A stretch of DNA of 7,756 nucleotides from Thermacetogenium sp. UBA5472 (lineage in GTDB: Bacteria > Bacillota > DSM-12270 > Thermacetogeniales > Thermacetogeniaceae). Where the stretch lies: the NCBI GenBank assembly GCA_002426495.1, contig DIQC01000003.1:1-7756 (forward strand), given 5' to 3'. Numbering within the stretch: the stretch's first letter is position 1; each line of letters begins with the position of its first letter. The position numbers were made by a program, and so were the translations under genes. The notes below the pieces were generated by a model. It was not told where the DNA came from. It ran no database searches and saw nothing but the letters and a program-made list of their open reading frames with translations. This document shows positions 1 through 5,804 of this stretch, piece by piece.

Positions 1-66
1 CACGTAAAAGACTCTAACAGCTCAAAAGATTATGATACCTTTACTTCGCGTTCTGTGACAGTAAAA
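1..66 (+). repeat. Amidase repeat end segment, copy A
   Basis: The first 66 bases encode a segment starting HVKDSNSSK and ending SRSVTV. It recurs at 283-348 with about 59 of 66 bases identical by eye, giving a period of 282 bases (94 codons). It marks the end of one repeat unit whose beginning lies off the left edge. Confidence 0.85.
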
Positions 67-1023
67 GACACGACTATTGAATCATTTAATGTTGGTAGTG
101 GTTCAGGCTTCTATCATGGAAAAAGTTATACAGTTTCAGCGAAGGCCTACAGTGCTAACAAACCTCTTTACAAGTTCTTTGTAAGGGACAGCAGCTTTAA
201 CTGGACAGTACTTAAAGATTACAACGAGACTAAAGCAACAACATGGAATCCCACTGAACCAGGCCAATTTCTATTAGTTGTACACGTAAAAGACTCTAAC
301 AGCTCTAAATCTTATGATACATTTACTTCACGTTCTGTGACAGTGAGATCCGAAATTACTATCGTTCTAGATGCTGGACACGGTGGAAGTGATCCAGGGG
401 CAGTATCAAAAAATACAGGGTTAAAAGAGGCTGATTTAAATGAGCAACAGACAAGAATTCTGGGTAAACTGCTCAAAGAACACGGAGTAAATGTCATCTA
501 CACACGAGATATAATTCCCCCGCTTGATTATAATATTACGCTAGGTCAAGATTTACAAAATAGAGTTGATGTTGCAAACGGCATTAACGCTGATTTATTT
601 TTAAGTATTCACCATGACTCTGCTTACCCGAATACTACTGCAAAGGGCATAAGTACACACTACAGTACCTACAGACCTTTGTTAGATGACAAGGGACTTA
701 TAAATGTGAATACTATATATGGCAGTAATATCACACAAGATCTTACTCCATGTGATGCCGCAGTAAAAAGTAAATTATTAGCAGAGATGCTGGTAAACAA
801 TATAGCAACTCTTGGTTTTAACATATGCCCCCAAGAAAATAATTCAGGAGCACATGATCATAATTTATTTGTGACCAGAAGGACAACAATGCCTTCCGTT
901 TTAATCGAAGCAGGGTTTATGTCAAATGATGAAGAGGTTAGAAGAGTAGCAAACGAGGAAGTACAAGAATCTATTGCACAAAAGATAGCAGATACAATAA
1001 TAGATTTTTTTAATAAAGCCTAG
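1..1023 (+). CDS. N-acetylmuramoyl-L-alanine amidase with N-terminal Y_Y_Y-like repeats (5' end outside window)
   Basis: Peptidoglycan hydrolase of the zinc-dependent Amidase_3 family, which cleaves the bond between N-acetylmuramic acid and L-alanine in the cell wall. The frame is open from base 1, so the true start and any signal peptide lie off the left edge. The GTG at 55 falls inside a repeat and is not a real start. Codons 1 to about 116 form beta-rich repeats of the triple-tyrosine (Y_Y_Y-like) kind, probably for wall or surface binding. The catalytic domain runs from about codon 118 to 340. Zinc and catalytic residues are visible: His in DAGHGG (bases 379-381), Glu in KEADLN (427-429), the first His in SIHHDS (610-612) and Glu in LIEAGF (907-909). 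The stop is TAG at 1021. It converges on the glycan cluster, so it is probably a separate transcription unit. The family call is firm. The physiological role (autolysin, spore or division hydrolase) is unknown. Confidence 0.93.
   Translation, partial: HVKDSNSSKDYDTFTSRSVTVKDTTIESFNVGSGSGFYHGKSYTVSAKAYSANKPLYKFFVRDSSFNWTVLKDYNETKATTWNPTEPGQFLLVVHVKDSNSSKSYDTFTSRSVTVRSEITIVLDAGHGGSDPGAVSKNTGLKEADLNEQQTRILGKLLKEHGVNVIYTRDIIPPLDYNITLGQDLQNRVDVANGINADLFLSIHHDSAYPNTTAKGISTHYSTYRPLLDDKGLINVNTIYGSNITQDLTPCDAAVKSKLLAEMLVNNIATLGFNICPQENNSGAHDHNLFVTRRTTMPSVLIEAGFMSNDEEVRRVANEEVQESIAQKIADTIIDFFNKA
283..348 (+). repeat. Amidase repeat end segment, copy B
   Basis: Second copy of the segment at 1-66, in the same frame and directly before the catalytic domain. 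The first 23 bases are identical to copy A. The intervening 94-residue unit (roughly bases 67-348) is one complete repeat with aromatic-rich strands, such as FYHGKSYTVSAKAYS and LYKFFVRDSSFNW. Confidence 0.85.
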
Positions 1024-1027
1024 ATTA

Positions 1028-1067
1028 AAGAAAGAACTATTAACTCTCAATTTAATAGTTCTTTCTT
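1028..1067. terminator. Probable bidirectional intrinsic terminator between convergent genes
   Basis: A perfect 16-base-pair inverted repeat (1028-1043 against 1052-1067) with an 8-base loop lies 4 bases after the amidase stop and 30 bases beyond the pglD stop on the other strand. The outer stem is A/T-rich with CTTTCTT on the 3' side in both orientations, so it could act on both strands. The stem has few G-C pairs and no long pure T run follows, so its efficiency is uncertain. Confidence 0.8.
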
Positions 1068-1097
1068 CTCATGTTATATAAATAAGGATGAATCTCA

Positions 1098-1739
1098 TTA
1101 GAAAGCACCTTCTGTCCGTATAGGCTGCGCAGGTACACCTGCAACTTTTACAAAAGGAGGTATATCATCAATAACAACTGACCCAGCGCCCACTATAGCT
1201 TTTTCTCCTATAGTCTTGCCGGGAATCACTACGGTACCAATTCCTAAAAGTGCACCATCTCCTACCGAAACATTTCCGGCAAGGTGCACACCTGGCGCAA
1301 GGTGTACAAAGTTTCCTATCCTACAATCATGGTCAACAGTAGCTCCTGTATTAACAATAACATGGCTACCTATTGATGTATCAGGCTGGATAACTGCTCC
1401 GGCAAAAACTATGGCTCCATCATTAATCTTAACGCTTCCATGAACAATAGCTGTAGGGTGAATTACTGTTATCCAATCACAATATCCCTCATAGGTTCCT
1501 GCAATTTCTTCTCTTATCTGATTATCGCCAAGTGCTATTAGAGATTGGCAAAAACCATAATTAACAAGATCATCAAAGTTGCCTGTAACTGGTACCTGTA
1601 ATATTTTATCACCAATCTTTGCTAAGTCATCATCTAATAGAGCAGAAACCCTATACCCAGCCGCGTGTAATGTAGCTATCACTACTTTAGCATGACCACC
1701 TGCGCCAAGTATTACCACATTACTATTACATGCATTCAT
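1098..1739 (-). CDS. pglD: PglD/NeuD-family sugar N/O-acetyltransferase, probable UDP-4-amino-sugar acetyltransferase
   Basis: Predicted 213-residue acetyl-CoA-dependent acyltransferase. By context it acetylates the C4 amine of UDP-2-acetamido-4-amino-trideoxyhexose to give UDP-N,N'-diacetylbacillosamine. A Rossmann-like N-terminal sugar-binding region carries LGAGGHAKVV (residues 11-20). A left-handed beta-helix of hexapeptide repeats follows from about residue 92, ending in the typical AGVPAQPIR. The presumed catalytic base is His137 in VDHDC, matching the IEHEC His of Campylobacter PglD. I chose the ATG at 1737-1739: the protein family begins here, GGGAAGTGG lies just upstream, and the longer frame to 1799 only reads through the end of pglC. 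It overlaps pglC by 14 bases, suggesting translational coupling. NeuD-type sialic acid O-acetyltransferases share the fold, so the substrate rests on the adjacent PglC and PglE. Confidence 0.88.
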   Translation of the reverse strand: MNACNSNVVILGAGGHAKVVIATLHAAGYRVSALLDDDLAKIGDKILQVPVTGNFDDLVNYGFCQSLIALGDNQIREEIAGTYEGYCDWITVIHPTAIVHGSVKINDGAIVFAGAVIQPDTSIGSHVIVNTGATVDHDCRIGNFVHLAPGVHLAGNVSVGDGALLGIGTVVIPGKTIGEKAIVGAGSVVIDDIPPFVKVAGVPAQPIRTEGAF

Positions 1740-2352
1740 TTTTGCCACTTCCCATGAACTTCGGCATAGTCGCATGGCCATCTGCGCTAATACCTTCACG
1801 CCGCAGCACTTTAATGAACGTCATCCAAAGTATTTTTATATCCAACCATAAAGAGTAGTTATCTACATACCATACATCCAGTTTAAATTTATCTTCCCAT
1901 GTTAATGTATTTCTCCCATTTATCTGAGCGTAACCAGTTATCCCCGGTTTTACCTCATGGCGCCGTGCCTGTTCCTGAGTATATCGGTCAAGATACTCCA
2001 TCAGTAAAGGTCGTGGTCCTACTAAACTCATGTCCCCCTTGAGCACATTTATTAGTTCCGGTAGTTCATCGATGCTTGTGGTTCTCAAAAATCGCCCTAA
2101 ACGTGCTAGGCGTTGTTCATCAGAAAGAAGTAACCCGTCATCGTCATAAATTTCTTTCATCGTACGAAATTTATAAATAACAAATGGGATCCCGTGTAAC
2201 CCCGGTCGTTCCTGTCTAAACAATACAGGCCCTGAGGAGTCAATTCTGACCAATAATGCAATTATTATAAAAAGCGGTAAACACAAAAAAAGACCACAAA
2301 CAGCTCCGAATATATCAATTACCCTTTTAGCTAGTTTTTCGATATCTTTCAT
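1726..2352 (-). CDS. pglC: PglC-type phosphoglycosyltransferase (undecaprenyl-phosphate diNAcBac-1-phosphate transferase)
   Basis: Predicted 208-residue membrane enzyme that transfers a phospho-sugar from a UDP-sugar to undecaprenyl phosphate, the first membrane step of glycan assembly. It is a small monotopic bacterial sugar transferase. A basic N-terminus leads to one hydrophobic segment (about residues 11-36, probably a re-entrant helix), then the catalytic domain with YKFRTM, the Asp95-Glu96 dyad in IDELP, GDMSLVGPRPLL and KPGITGYAQINGRN. The C-terminus, RREGISADGHATMPKF, resembles Campylobacter PglC (GVSKEGHVTTEKF) recalled from memory, which favours diacetylbacillosamine over other substrates. 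The ATG at 2350-2352 is chosen for its GGGAG at 9-base spacing; a TTG 13 codons upstream lacks support. The helix-breaking Ser-Pro of PglC is Leu-Pro here (Leu25-Pro26). It is separated from pglE by 237 bases and may have its own promoter. Confidence 0.9.
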   Translation of the reverse strand: MKDIEKLAKRVIDIFGAVCGLFLCLPLFIIIALLVRIDSSGPVLFRQERPGLHGIPFVIYKFRTMKEIYDDDGLLLSDEQRLARLGRFLRTTSIDELPELINVLKGDMSLVGPRPLLMEYLDRYTQEQARRHEVKPGITGYAQINGRNTLTWEDKFKLDVWYVDNYSLWLDIKILWMTFIKVLRREGISADGHATMPKFMGSGKNECM

Positions 2353-2361
2353 AACAGATAA

Positions 2362-2366
2362 CTCCC
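2362..2366 (-). promoter_or_regulatory. Ribosome binding site of pglC (decides start)
   Basis: GGGAG on the minus strand, 9 bases before the ATG at 2352. It supports the 208-residue form over an upstream TTG at 2391. Confidence 0.75.
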
Positions 2367-2401
2367 AAAATAAAATATTATTTTCAACCAATCAATTTGT
2401 T

Positions 2402-2432
2402 TCCCTATAATATCTTAATCAATTATTCGGGA
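2402..2432 (-). other. Possible hairpin in the pglC leader
   Basis: On the minus strand TCCC (2432-2429) pairs with GGGA (2405-2402), and ATAAT (2426-2422) pairs with ATTAT (2411-2407). This makes a 9-pair stem with a small internal loop and a 10-base apical loop. No T run follows, so it does not look like a terminator. It lies 50 bases before the pglC start and could be a leader structure, an operator or chance in AT-rich DNA. Confidence 0.3.
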
Positions 2433-2476
2433 GAACATCTTGTGACACATTACCATGACTGACAGTATTCAATGCT

Positions 2477-2482
2477 ATTATA
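2477..2482 (-). promoter_or_regulatory. Candidate -10 element (TATAAT) in the pglE-pglC gap
   Basis: A perfect TATAAT on the minus strand within the 237-base gap. The best hexamer at a 17-base spacer (TGTGGA) is a poor -35 match, and no extended TGn is present. Transcription from here would give a leader of about 115-120 bases before pglC. The rest of the gap (2353-2589) is AT-rich and holds no convincing gene. Confidence 0.35.
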
Positions 2483-2589
2483 ATTGGCGCAAAATTCCAT
2501 CCACACAATTTTCTTATCGCTGGTAAGGTGACTTAAAATCGAACCATATTATTAAAAAGAACATAAAAGTAACATTTATTTCATACAAT

Positions 2590-3705
2590 CTACTCACATA
2601 ACTTTCTTACAACCTCAACAACCCTATTCAGTTCCTCATCTGTCATTTTTGTATCAGATGGCAAACAAACACCATTTTCAAACAACTTTTCCGATACATC
2701 ACTGCCAATATAATCATAGCTTGCGAAAAAGGGTTGCATATGCATGGGCTTCCATATCGGCCTTGACTCAATATTTTCGGCTTGTAATGCATCCATAATA
2801 TCAAGAGGTCTAACCTTTCCTTTAAGTATCATACAGCTTAACCAATAGTTAGGCTCGTTCCATTCATTAATAGGCATAAACTCAACATCTTCAAGCGCAC
2901 CCAATTCTCTTCTATAAAATTCAAAAATGTACTTCTTCTTTTCAACTCTTTGTTTTAATACCTTTAGTTGTCCCCTTCCTATCCCTGCAAGAATATTACT
3001 CATACGGTAATTGTACCCTAATTCGCTATGCTGATAGTGTCTTGCTTTGTCCCTTGATTGAGTCGCCCAAAATCTAACCTTATCAATACGTTCTTCATTA
3101 TCAGACACTAGCATTCCACCACCAGAGGTTGTGATAATCTTATTTCCATTAAATGAAACCACACCATACTCACCGAATGTTCCAGTATGTTTTCCCTTAT
3201 AATAAGTTCCTAAACTTTCGGCAGCGTCTTCAATAAGTACGGCATTATGCTTCCTACAGAGCTCTACAATTATATCCAAGTCTGCAGATAAACCATAAAG
3301 ATGAACCACCAGAACAGCCTTAACATCTGGATATTTAACAAATGCTTCTTCCAGTGCTTCAGGACACATATTCCATGTTTCGTTGTTACTATCAATAAAA
3401 ACAGGAGTTGCATTTTGATAAATAATAGGATTAGCCGTAGCTGAGAAGGTTAAAGATTGACAGAACACAATATCCCCTTGTCCCACTCCAGCAGCACGTA
3501 ACGCTAAATGAATCGCACTAGTCCCCGATACAAGAGCAACAGCCGCTTTGGAACCAACCTTAGCAGCAAACTCTTTTTCGAACTCGTTTACGTTTCTTCC
3601 GAGTGGTGCGATCCAATTGGTGTCAAAAGCTTCTTTAATATAGTTCATTTCATATCCTTCATCACTCATATGAGGAGAAGAAAGATATATCTTATCAGTT
3701 GACAC
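2590..3705 (-). CDS. pglE: PglE-like UDP-4-keto-sugar aminotransferase (PLP-dependent, DegT/DnrJ/EryC1/StrS family)
   Basis: Predicted 371-residue cytosolic aminotransferase that places an amino group at C4 of UDP-2-acetamido-4-keto-6-deoxyhexose, using glutamate as donor. Family landmarks are the N-terminal sugar-binding TNWIAPLG, SGTSAIHLAL for phosphate binding, Asp160 in IEDAAES (pyridine nitrogen contact), PLP lysine Lys189 in FNGNKIITTSGGGM, and GYNYRMSNILAGIG. The stretches SPPHM-like, YIAPLG-like, NGNKIITTSGGGM, RPIWKPMH and CLPSDTKM closely follow Campylobacter PglE from memory. The start is GTG (3703-3705) with AAGGA about 10 bases upstream. The ATG at codon 13 would remove the conserved N-terminus. 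GC is visibly lower than in neighbours (33-40% in hand-counted lines) and the gene is flanked by gaps of 166 and 237 bases, suggesting separate acquisition. With pglC and pglD it forms a diacetylbacillosamine module. Confidence 0.9.
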   Translation of the reverse strand: MSTDKIYLSSPHMSDEGYEMNYIKEAFDTNWIAPLGRNVNEFEKEFAAKVGSKAAVALVSGTSAIHLALRAAGVGQGDIVFCQSLTFSATANPIIYQNATPVFIDSNNETWNMCPEALEEAFVKYPDVKAVLVVHLYGLSADLDIIVELCRKHNAVLIEDAAESLGTYYKGKHTGTFGEYGVVSFNGNKIITTSGGGMLVSDNEERIDKVRFWATQSRDKARHYQHSELGYNYRMSNILAGIGRGQLKVLKQRVEKKKYIFEFYRRELGALEDVEFMPINEWNEPNYWLSCMILKGKVRPLDIMDALQAENIESRPIWKPMHMQPFFASYDYIGSDVSEKLFENGVCLPSDTKMTDEELNRVVEVVRKLCE

Positions 3706-3715
3706 AGTTTAATCA

Positions 3716-3720
3716 TCCTT
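3716..3720 (-). promoter_or_regulatory. Ribosome binding site of pglE (supports GTG start)
   Basis: AAGGA on the minus strand, 10 bases before the GTG at 3705. It supports the non-ATG start over the in-frame ATG 12 codons further in. Confidence 0.7.
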
Positions 3721-3738
3721 TTTGGTTAAATTCACATC

Positions 3739-3772
3739 AGTATAAGATTAAGATAAACAGCCTAAATCTTAA
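3739..3772 (-). promoter_or_regulatory. Candidate pglE promoter with overlapping TAAGAT inverted/direct repeats
   Basis: On the minus strand a TATACT -10-like hexamer (3744-3739) lies about 34 bases before the GTG start. That would leave a short leader of some 27 bases containing the ribosome binding site. Directly upstream, TTAAGAT (3772-3766) and ATCTTAA (3754-3748) form a perfect 7-base inverted repeat over the expected -35 region, where the hexamer itself is poor. A further ATCTTA copy abuts it, so three copies of one hexamer occur in 30 bases. This is operator-like, but the regulator is unknown. Confidence 0.4.
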
Positions 3773-3841
3773 CGCTCGTATTAGTCATATTCTGTATAAA
3801 CTCAATAAAATATAGAACCATATCAATTATTCCATAAAATC

Positions 3842-3867
3842 ATGATAATAGTAAATTCCCCTATCAT
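3842..3867 (-). terminator. Weak hairpin after the upstream aminotransferase
   Basis: ATGATA (3867-3862) and TATCAT (3847-3842) on the minus strand form a 6-pair arm with a 14-base loop, followed by GATTTTATGG. It begins 5 bases after the aminotransferase stop. The stem is short and AT-rich, so read-through into pglE is likely even if it has some effect. Confidence 0.25.
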
Positions 3868-3871
3868 TACA

Positions 3872-5029
3872 TTATCTTCTGTATTTCTCTGCCACATCCA
3901 GCACCGCTTCAATCACATCGTTAATATCCTGATCAGACATTCGTGGATAGAGCGGCAGACTGATGATACGCTGGAAGTTGGAATAAGTAACAGGGTAATC
4001 TTCAGGCTTAAACCTGTATTTCTCCCTATAATAGGGATGTAGATGAATCGGGATAAAGTGTACACTTGTCCCGATATTTCTCTCTTTCAATTCCTCAATA
4101 TATTGGTCACGGTTAATCTGCAGTGTCTCTAGATTAAGGCGCAACACATACAGCTGCCAGGCATGATCAATATCAGGCAGCCGGCATGGTATTTCAAAAT
4201 AGGGATACCGTGAGAAAGCTTTATCGTATTCCCCCACTATCTTCCTTCGCCTTTCCTGAAAACTTCCTATTTTCTTTAGCTGCTGTAGCCCCATCGATGC
4301 CTGGATATCTGTCATATTATATTTGAAGCCAGGATATACAACTTCATAGTACCAGGAACTACCTGTATCATAACGCTTCCAGGCATCTCTATCCATTCCA
4401 TGCAGACTATAGGCGCGGGCTTTTTCAATAAATTCCGGATTACCAGTAAGCATCCCTCCCTCGCCAGTGGTGATATTTTTCGTGGCATAGAAGCTGAAAG
4501 ACGTTAGATCACCTATTGTACCGATTATATGATCTTTATACCTGGCCGGAAAGGCATGGGCGGCATCTTCCACAATAAATGAATTATTGGTTCGGGCGAT
4601 TTCTTTAATGGCATCCATCTCGCAAGCATGTCCAGTATAGTGGACAGGAAGAATACACTTTGTTTTCTTTGTTACAGCCTTCTCTATTAATTCTGGTGAG
4701 ATATTCAAAGTATTTGGCTGTACATCCACCAGTACAGGGCAAGCTCCTACATGTTCGATGACATTTACTGTTGAACAAAAGGTCATCGGTGTTGTAATAA
4801 CTTCATCACCAGGGCCAATACCGAGGGAAATGAGTGCCAAATGCAGTCCCGCAGTACAGGAGTTTAGAGCCAGTGCAGCATCTGCACCAAGATGTCGAGC
4901 AAATTTATTTTCAAATTCTTTTACCTTTGGGCCAGTTGATATCCAGTCTGAAGATAGTGTATCCGTAACTTCTGCTATTTCTTCTTTTGAAATTGTAGGT
5001 GGTGAAAAAGGTAAAAATTCAGAACGCAT
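3872..5029 (-). CDS. ArnB/PseC-like nucleotide-sugar aminotransferase (PLP-dependent, DegT/DnrJ/EryC1/StrS family)
   Basis: Predicted 385-residue cytosolic sugar aminotransferase, distinct from the PglE-like protein next to it. Visible landmarks: DWISTGPKVKEFE at the N-terminus, NSCTAGLHLAL, TTPMTFCSTVN, Asp155 in VEDAAH, the PLP lysine Lys184 in FYATKNITTGEGGM, GFKYNMTDIQASMGLQQL, and SVHFIPIHLHPYY near the C-terminus. The KNITTGEGG signature is the ArnB-like form, so the likely reaction is conversion of a UDP- (or dTDP-) 4-keto sugar to a 4-amino sugar. The exact sugar cannot be fixed. The length is normal and the ATG at 5027-5029 is preceded by a strong GAGGAG at 8-base spacing. It follows the second phosphoglycosyltransferase by 80 bases, so the two may act as a pair supplying and loading a second amino sugar. 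Probably in one transcript with the upstream genes. Confidence 0.88.
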   Translation of the reverse strand: MRSEFLPFSPPTISKEEIAEVTDTLSSDWISTGPKVKEFENKFARHLGADAALALNSCTAGLHLALISLGIGPGDEVITTPMTFCSTVNVIEHVGACPVLVDVQPNTLNISPELIEKAVTKKTKCILPVHYTGHACEMDAIKEIARTNNSFIVEDAAHAFPARYKDHIIGTIGDLTSFSFYATKNITTGEGGMLTGNPEFIEKARAYSLHGMDRDAWKRYDTGSSWYYEVVYPGFKYNMTDIQASMGLQQLKKIGSFQERRRKIVGEYDKAFSRYPYFEIPCRLPDIDHAWQLYVLRLNLETLQINRDQYIEELKERNIGTSVHFIPIHLHPYYREKYRFKPEDYPVTYSNFQRIISLPLYPRMSDQDINDVIEAVLDVAEKYRR

Positions 5030-5037
5030 ATGATATA

Positions 5038-5043
5038 CTCCTC
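5038..5043 (-). promoter_or_regulatory. Strong ribosome binding site of the ArnB-like aminotransferase
   Basis: GAGGAG on the minus strand, 8 bases before the ATG at 5029. It is the clearest Shine-Dalgarno sequence in the window. Confidence 0.8.
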
Positions 5044-5109
5044 ACATTTTATTATCAAAAAGAAACAAGACGCATCCTCATCAGGGTTCAAGTACCGCCC
5101 TTGGATAGA

Positions 5110-5790
5110 TCATGTTTCCAATGAGCTCTTAGATGAATCAGAAGAAAGATTACATCTAAGACGTTTCTCAATAATTCTATTACATAAAGCAACCCCACAA
5201 CGAGGCATTATGATAGCAATAACTGTTATGATCGTTATCATTAGATCTAACATAACTGAACCATATCGTGCATAAGCCAGATCATACCTGAGTTTCTGAT
5301 GCATTAAAACATCAATATAATACTTTTCAGGATCTGGGACATCCAGCATCTGTTCTTCATTTCTAAAGAGAATTTGTATCACCCCGGTTATCCCTGGGCG
5401 GACGTTTAGAACATATTTCTCTTCATCTGTATAATATCTGACATATGAAGGAGATTCTGGCCGCGGTCCCACAATGCACATATCCCCTCGTAAAACATTA
5501 AAAAACTGGGGAAACTCATCAAGCTTCCACTTGCGCAGAAACCTGCCACTACGGGTAATCCGCTGATCTCCGCTAGCAGTAATTTCGGAATGTTTTTTGC
5601 TAGTCTCAGGTACCATGCTGCGGAACTTTAGTATATTAAAAATACTCCCGTCCTTCCCCACCCTTGCTCCACGATAAAATATCGGAAAACCAGCATCACA
5701 TATAACCGCAAGAGCAGATATGAGCATCACAGGGGAAAACAAAACAAGCAATATAAAAGAAATAATAATATCAATAAATCTTTTCAGCAT
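5110..5790 (-). CDS. Bacterial sugar transferase (polyprenyl-phosphate phosphoglycosyltransferase)
   Basis: Predicted 226-residue membrane protein of the same superfamily as the PglC-like gene but clearly a different member. A basic start (MLKRFID) leads to a hydrophobic segment (about residues 5-32) containing the canonical Ser19-Pro20 helix break. Then come FNILKFRSM, the Asp91-Glu92 dyad in LDEFPQ, GDMCIVGPRPESP and RPGITGVIQILFRN. A second hydrophobic stretch (about 180-196) is followed by a basic, cysteine-containing tail (Cys198, 203, 213). The ATG at 5788-5790 is used: it lies 14 bases after the stop of the preceding glycosyltransferase, with AAAGGG upstream, and the family starts here. 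The longer frame to 5844 overlaps that gene and has no family sequence. It probably starts a lipid-linked glycan with an unknown hexose or amino sugar phosphate, perhaps the product of the following aminotransferase. Confidence 0.88.
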   Translation of the reverse strand: MLKRFIDIIISFILLVLFSPVMLISALAVICDAGFPIFYRGARVGKDGSIFNILKFRSMVPETSKKHSEITASGDQRITRSGRFLRKWKLDEFPQFFNVLRGDMCIVGPRPESPSYVRYYTDEEKYVLNVRPGITGVIQILFRNEEQMLDVPDPEKYYIDVLMHQKLRYDLAYARYGSVMLDLMITIITVIAIIMPRCGVALCNRIIEKRLRCNLSSDSSKSSLET

Positions 5791-5804
5791 TTTTAATTTT
5801 CCCT

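Noticed and set aside
1216..1443. Plus-strand open frame opposite pglD.
   Set aside because: It is the mirror of the hexapeptide-repeat coding sequence, with proline/threonine-rich noise and no ribosome binding site.
1740..1799. Longer form of the acetyltransferase beginning at 1799.
   Set aside because: The 20 extra residues are the pglC end read in another frame and do not resemble the family N-terminus.
2353..2391. Upstream TTG extension of the pglC-like gene (13 extra codons).
   Set aside because: The ATG at 2352 has GGGAG at good spacing and starts the protein where the family starts. The TTG has no clear ribosome binding site.
2380..2402. TTGATT with TATTTT at 17-base spacing just before pglC as a promoter.
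   Set aside because: The predicted start point would fall on the ribosome binding site, leaving almost no leader.
2455..2526. Small plus-strand open frame of 23 codons in the pglE-pglC gap.
   Set aside because: No ribosome binding site at a usable distance, no recognisable protein, and opposite to the surrounding genes.
5030..5109. Possible terminator or promoter in the 80-base gap between sugar transferase and aminotransferase.
   Set aside because: Only a 4-base AGGG/CCCT arm is seen and the T-rich stretch has no stem before it. Read-through is the simpler view.
4758..5275. Plus-strand open frames opposite the aminotransferase and sugar transferase.
   Set aside because: They are antisense to well-supported conserved proteins, have low-complexity composition and no family features.
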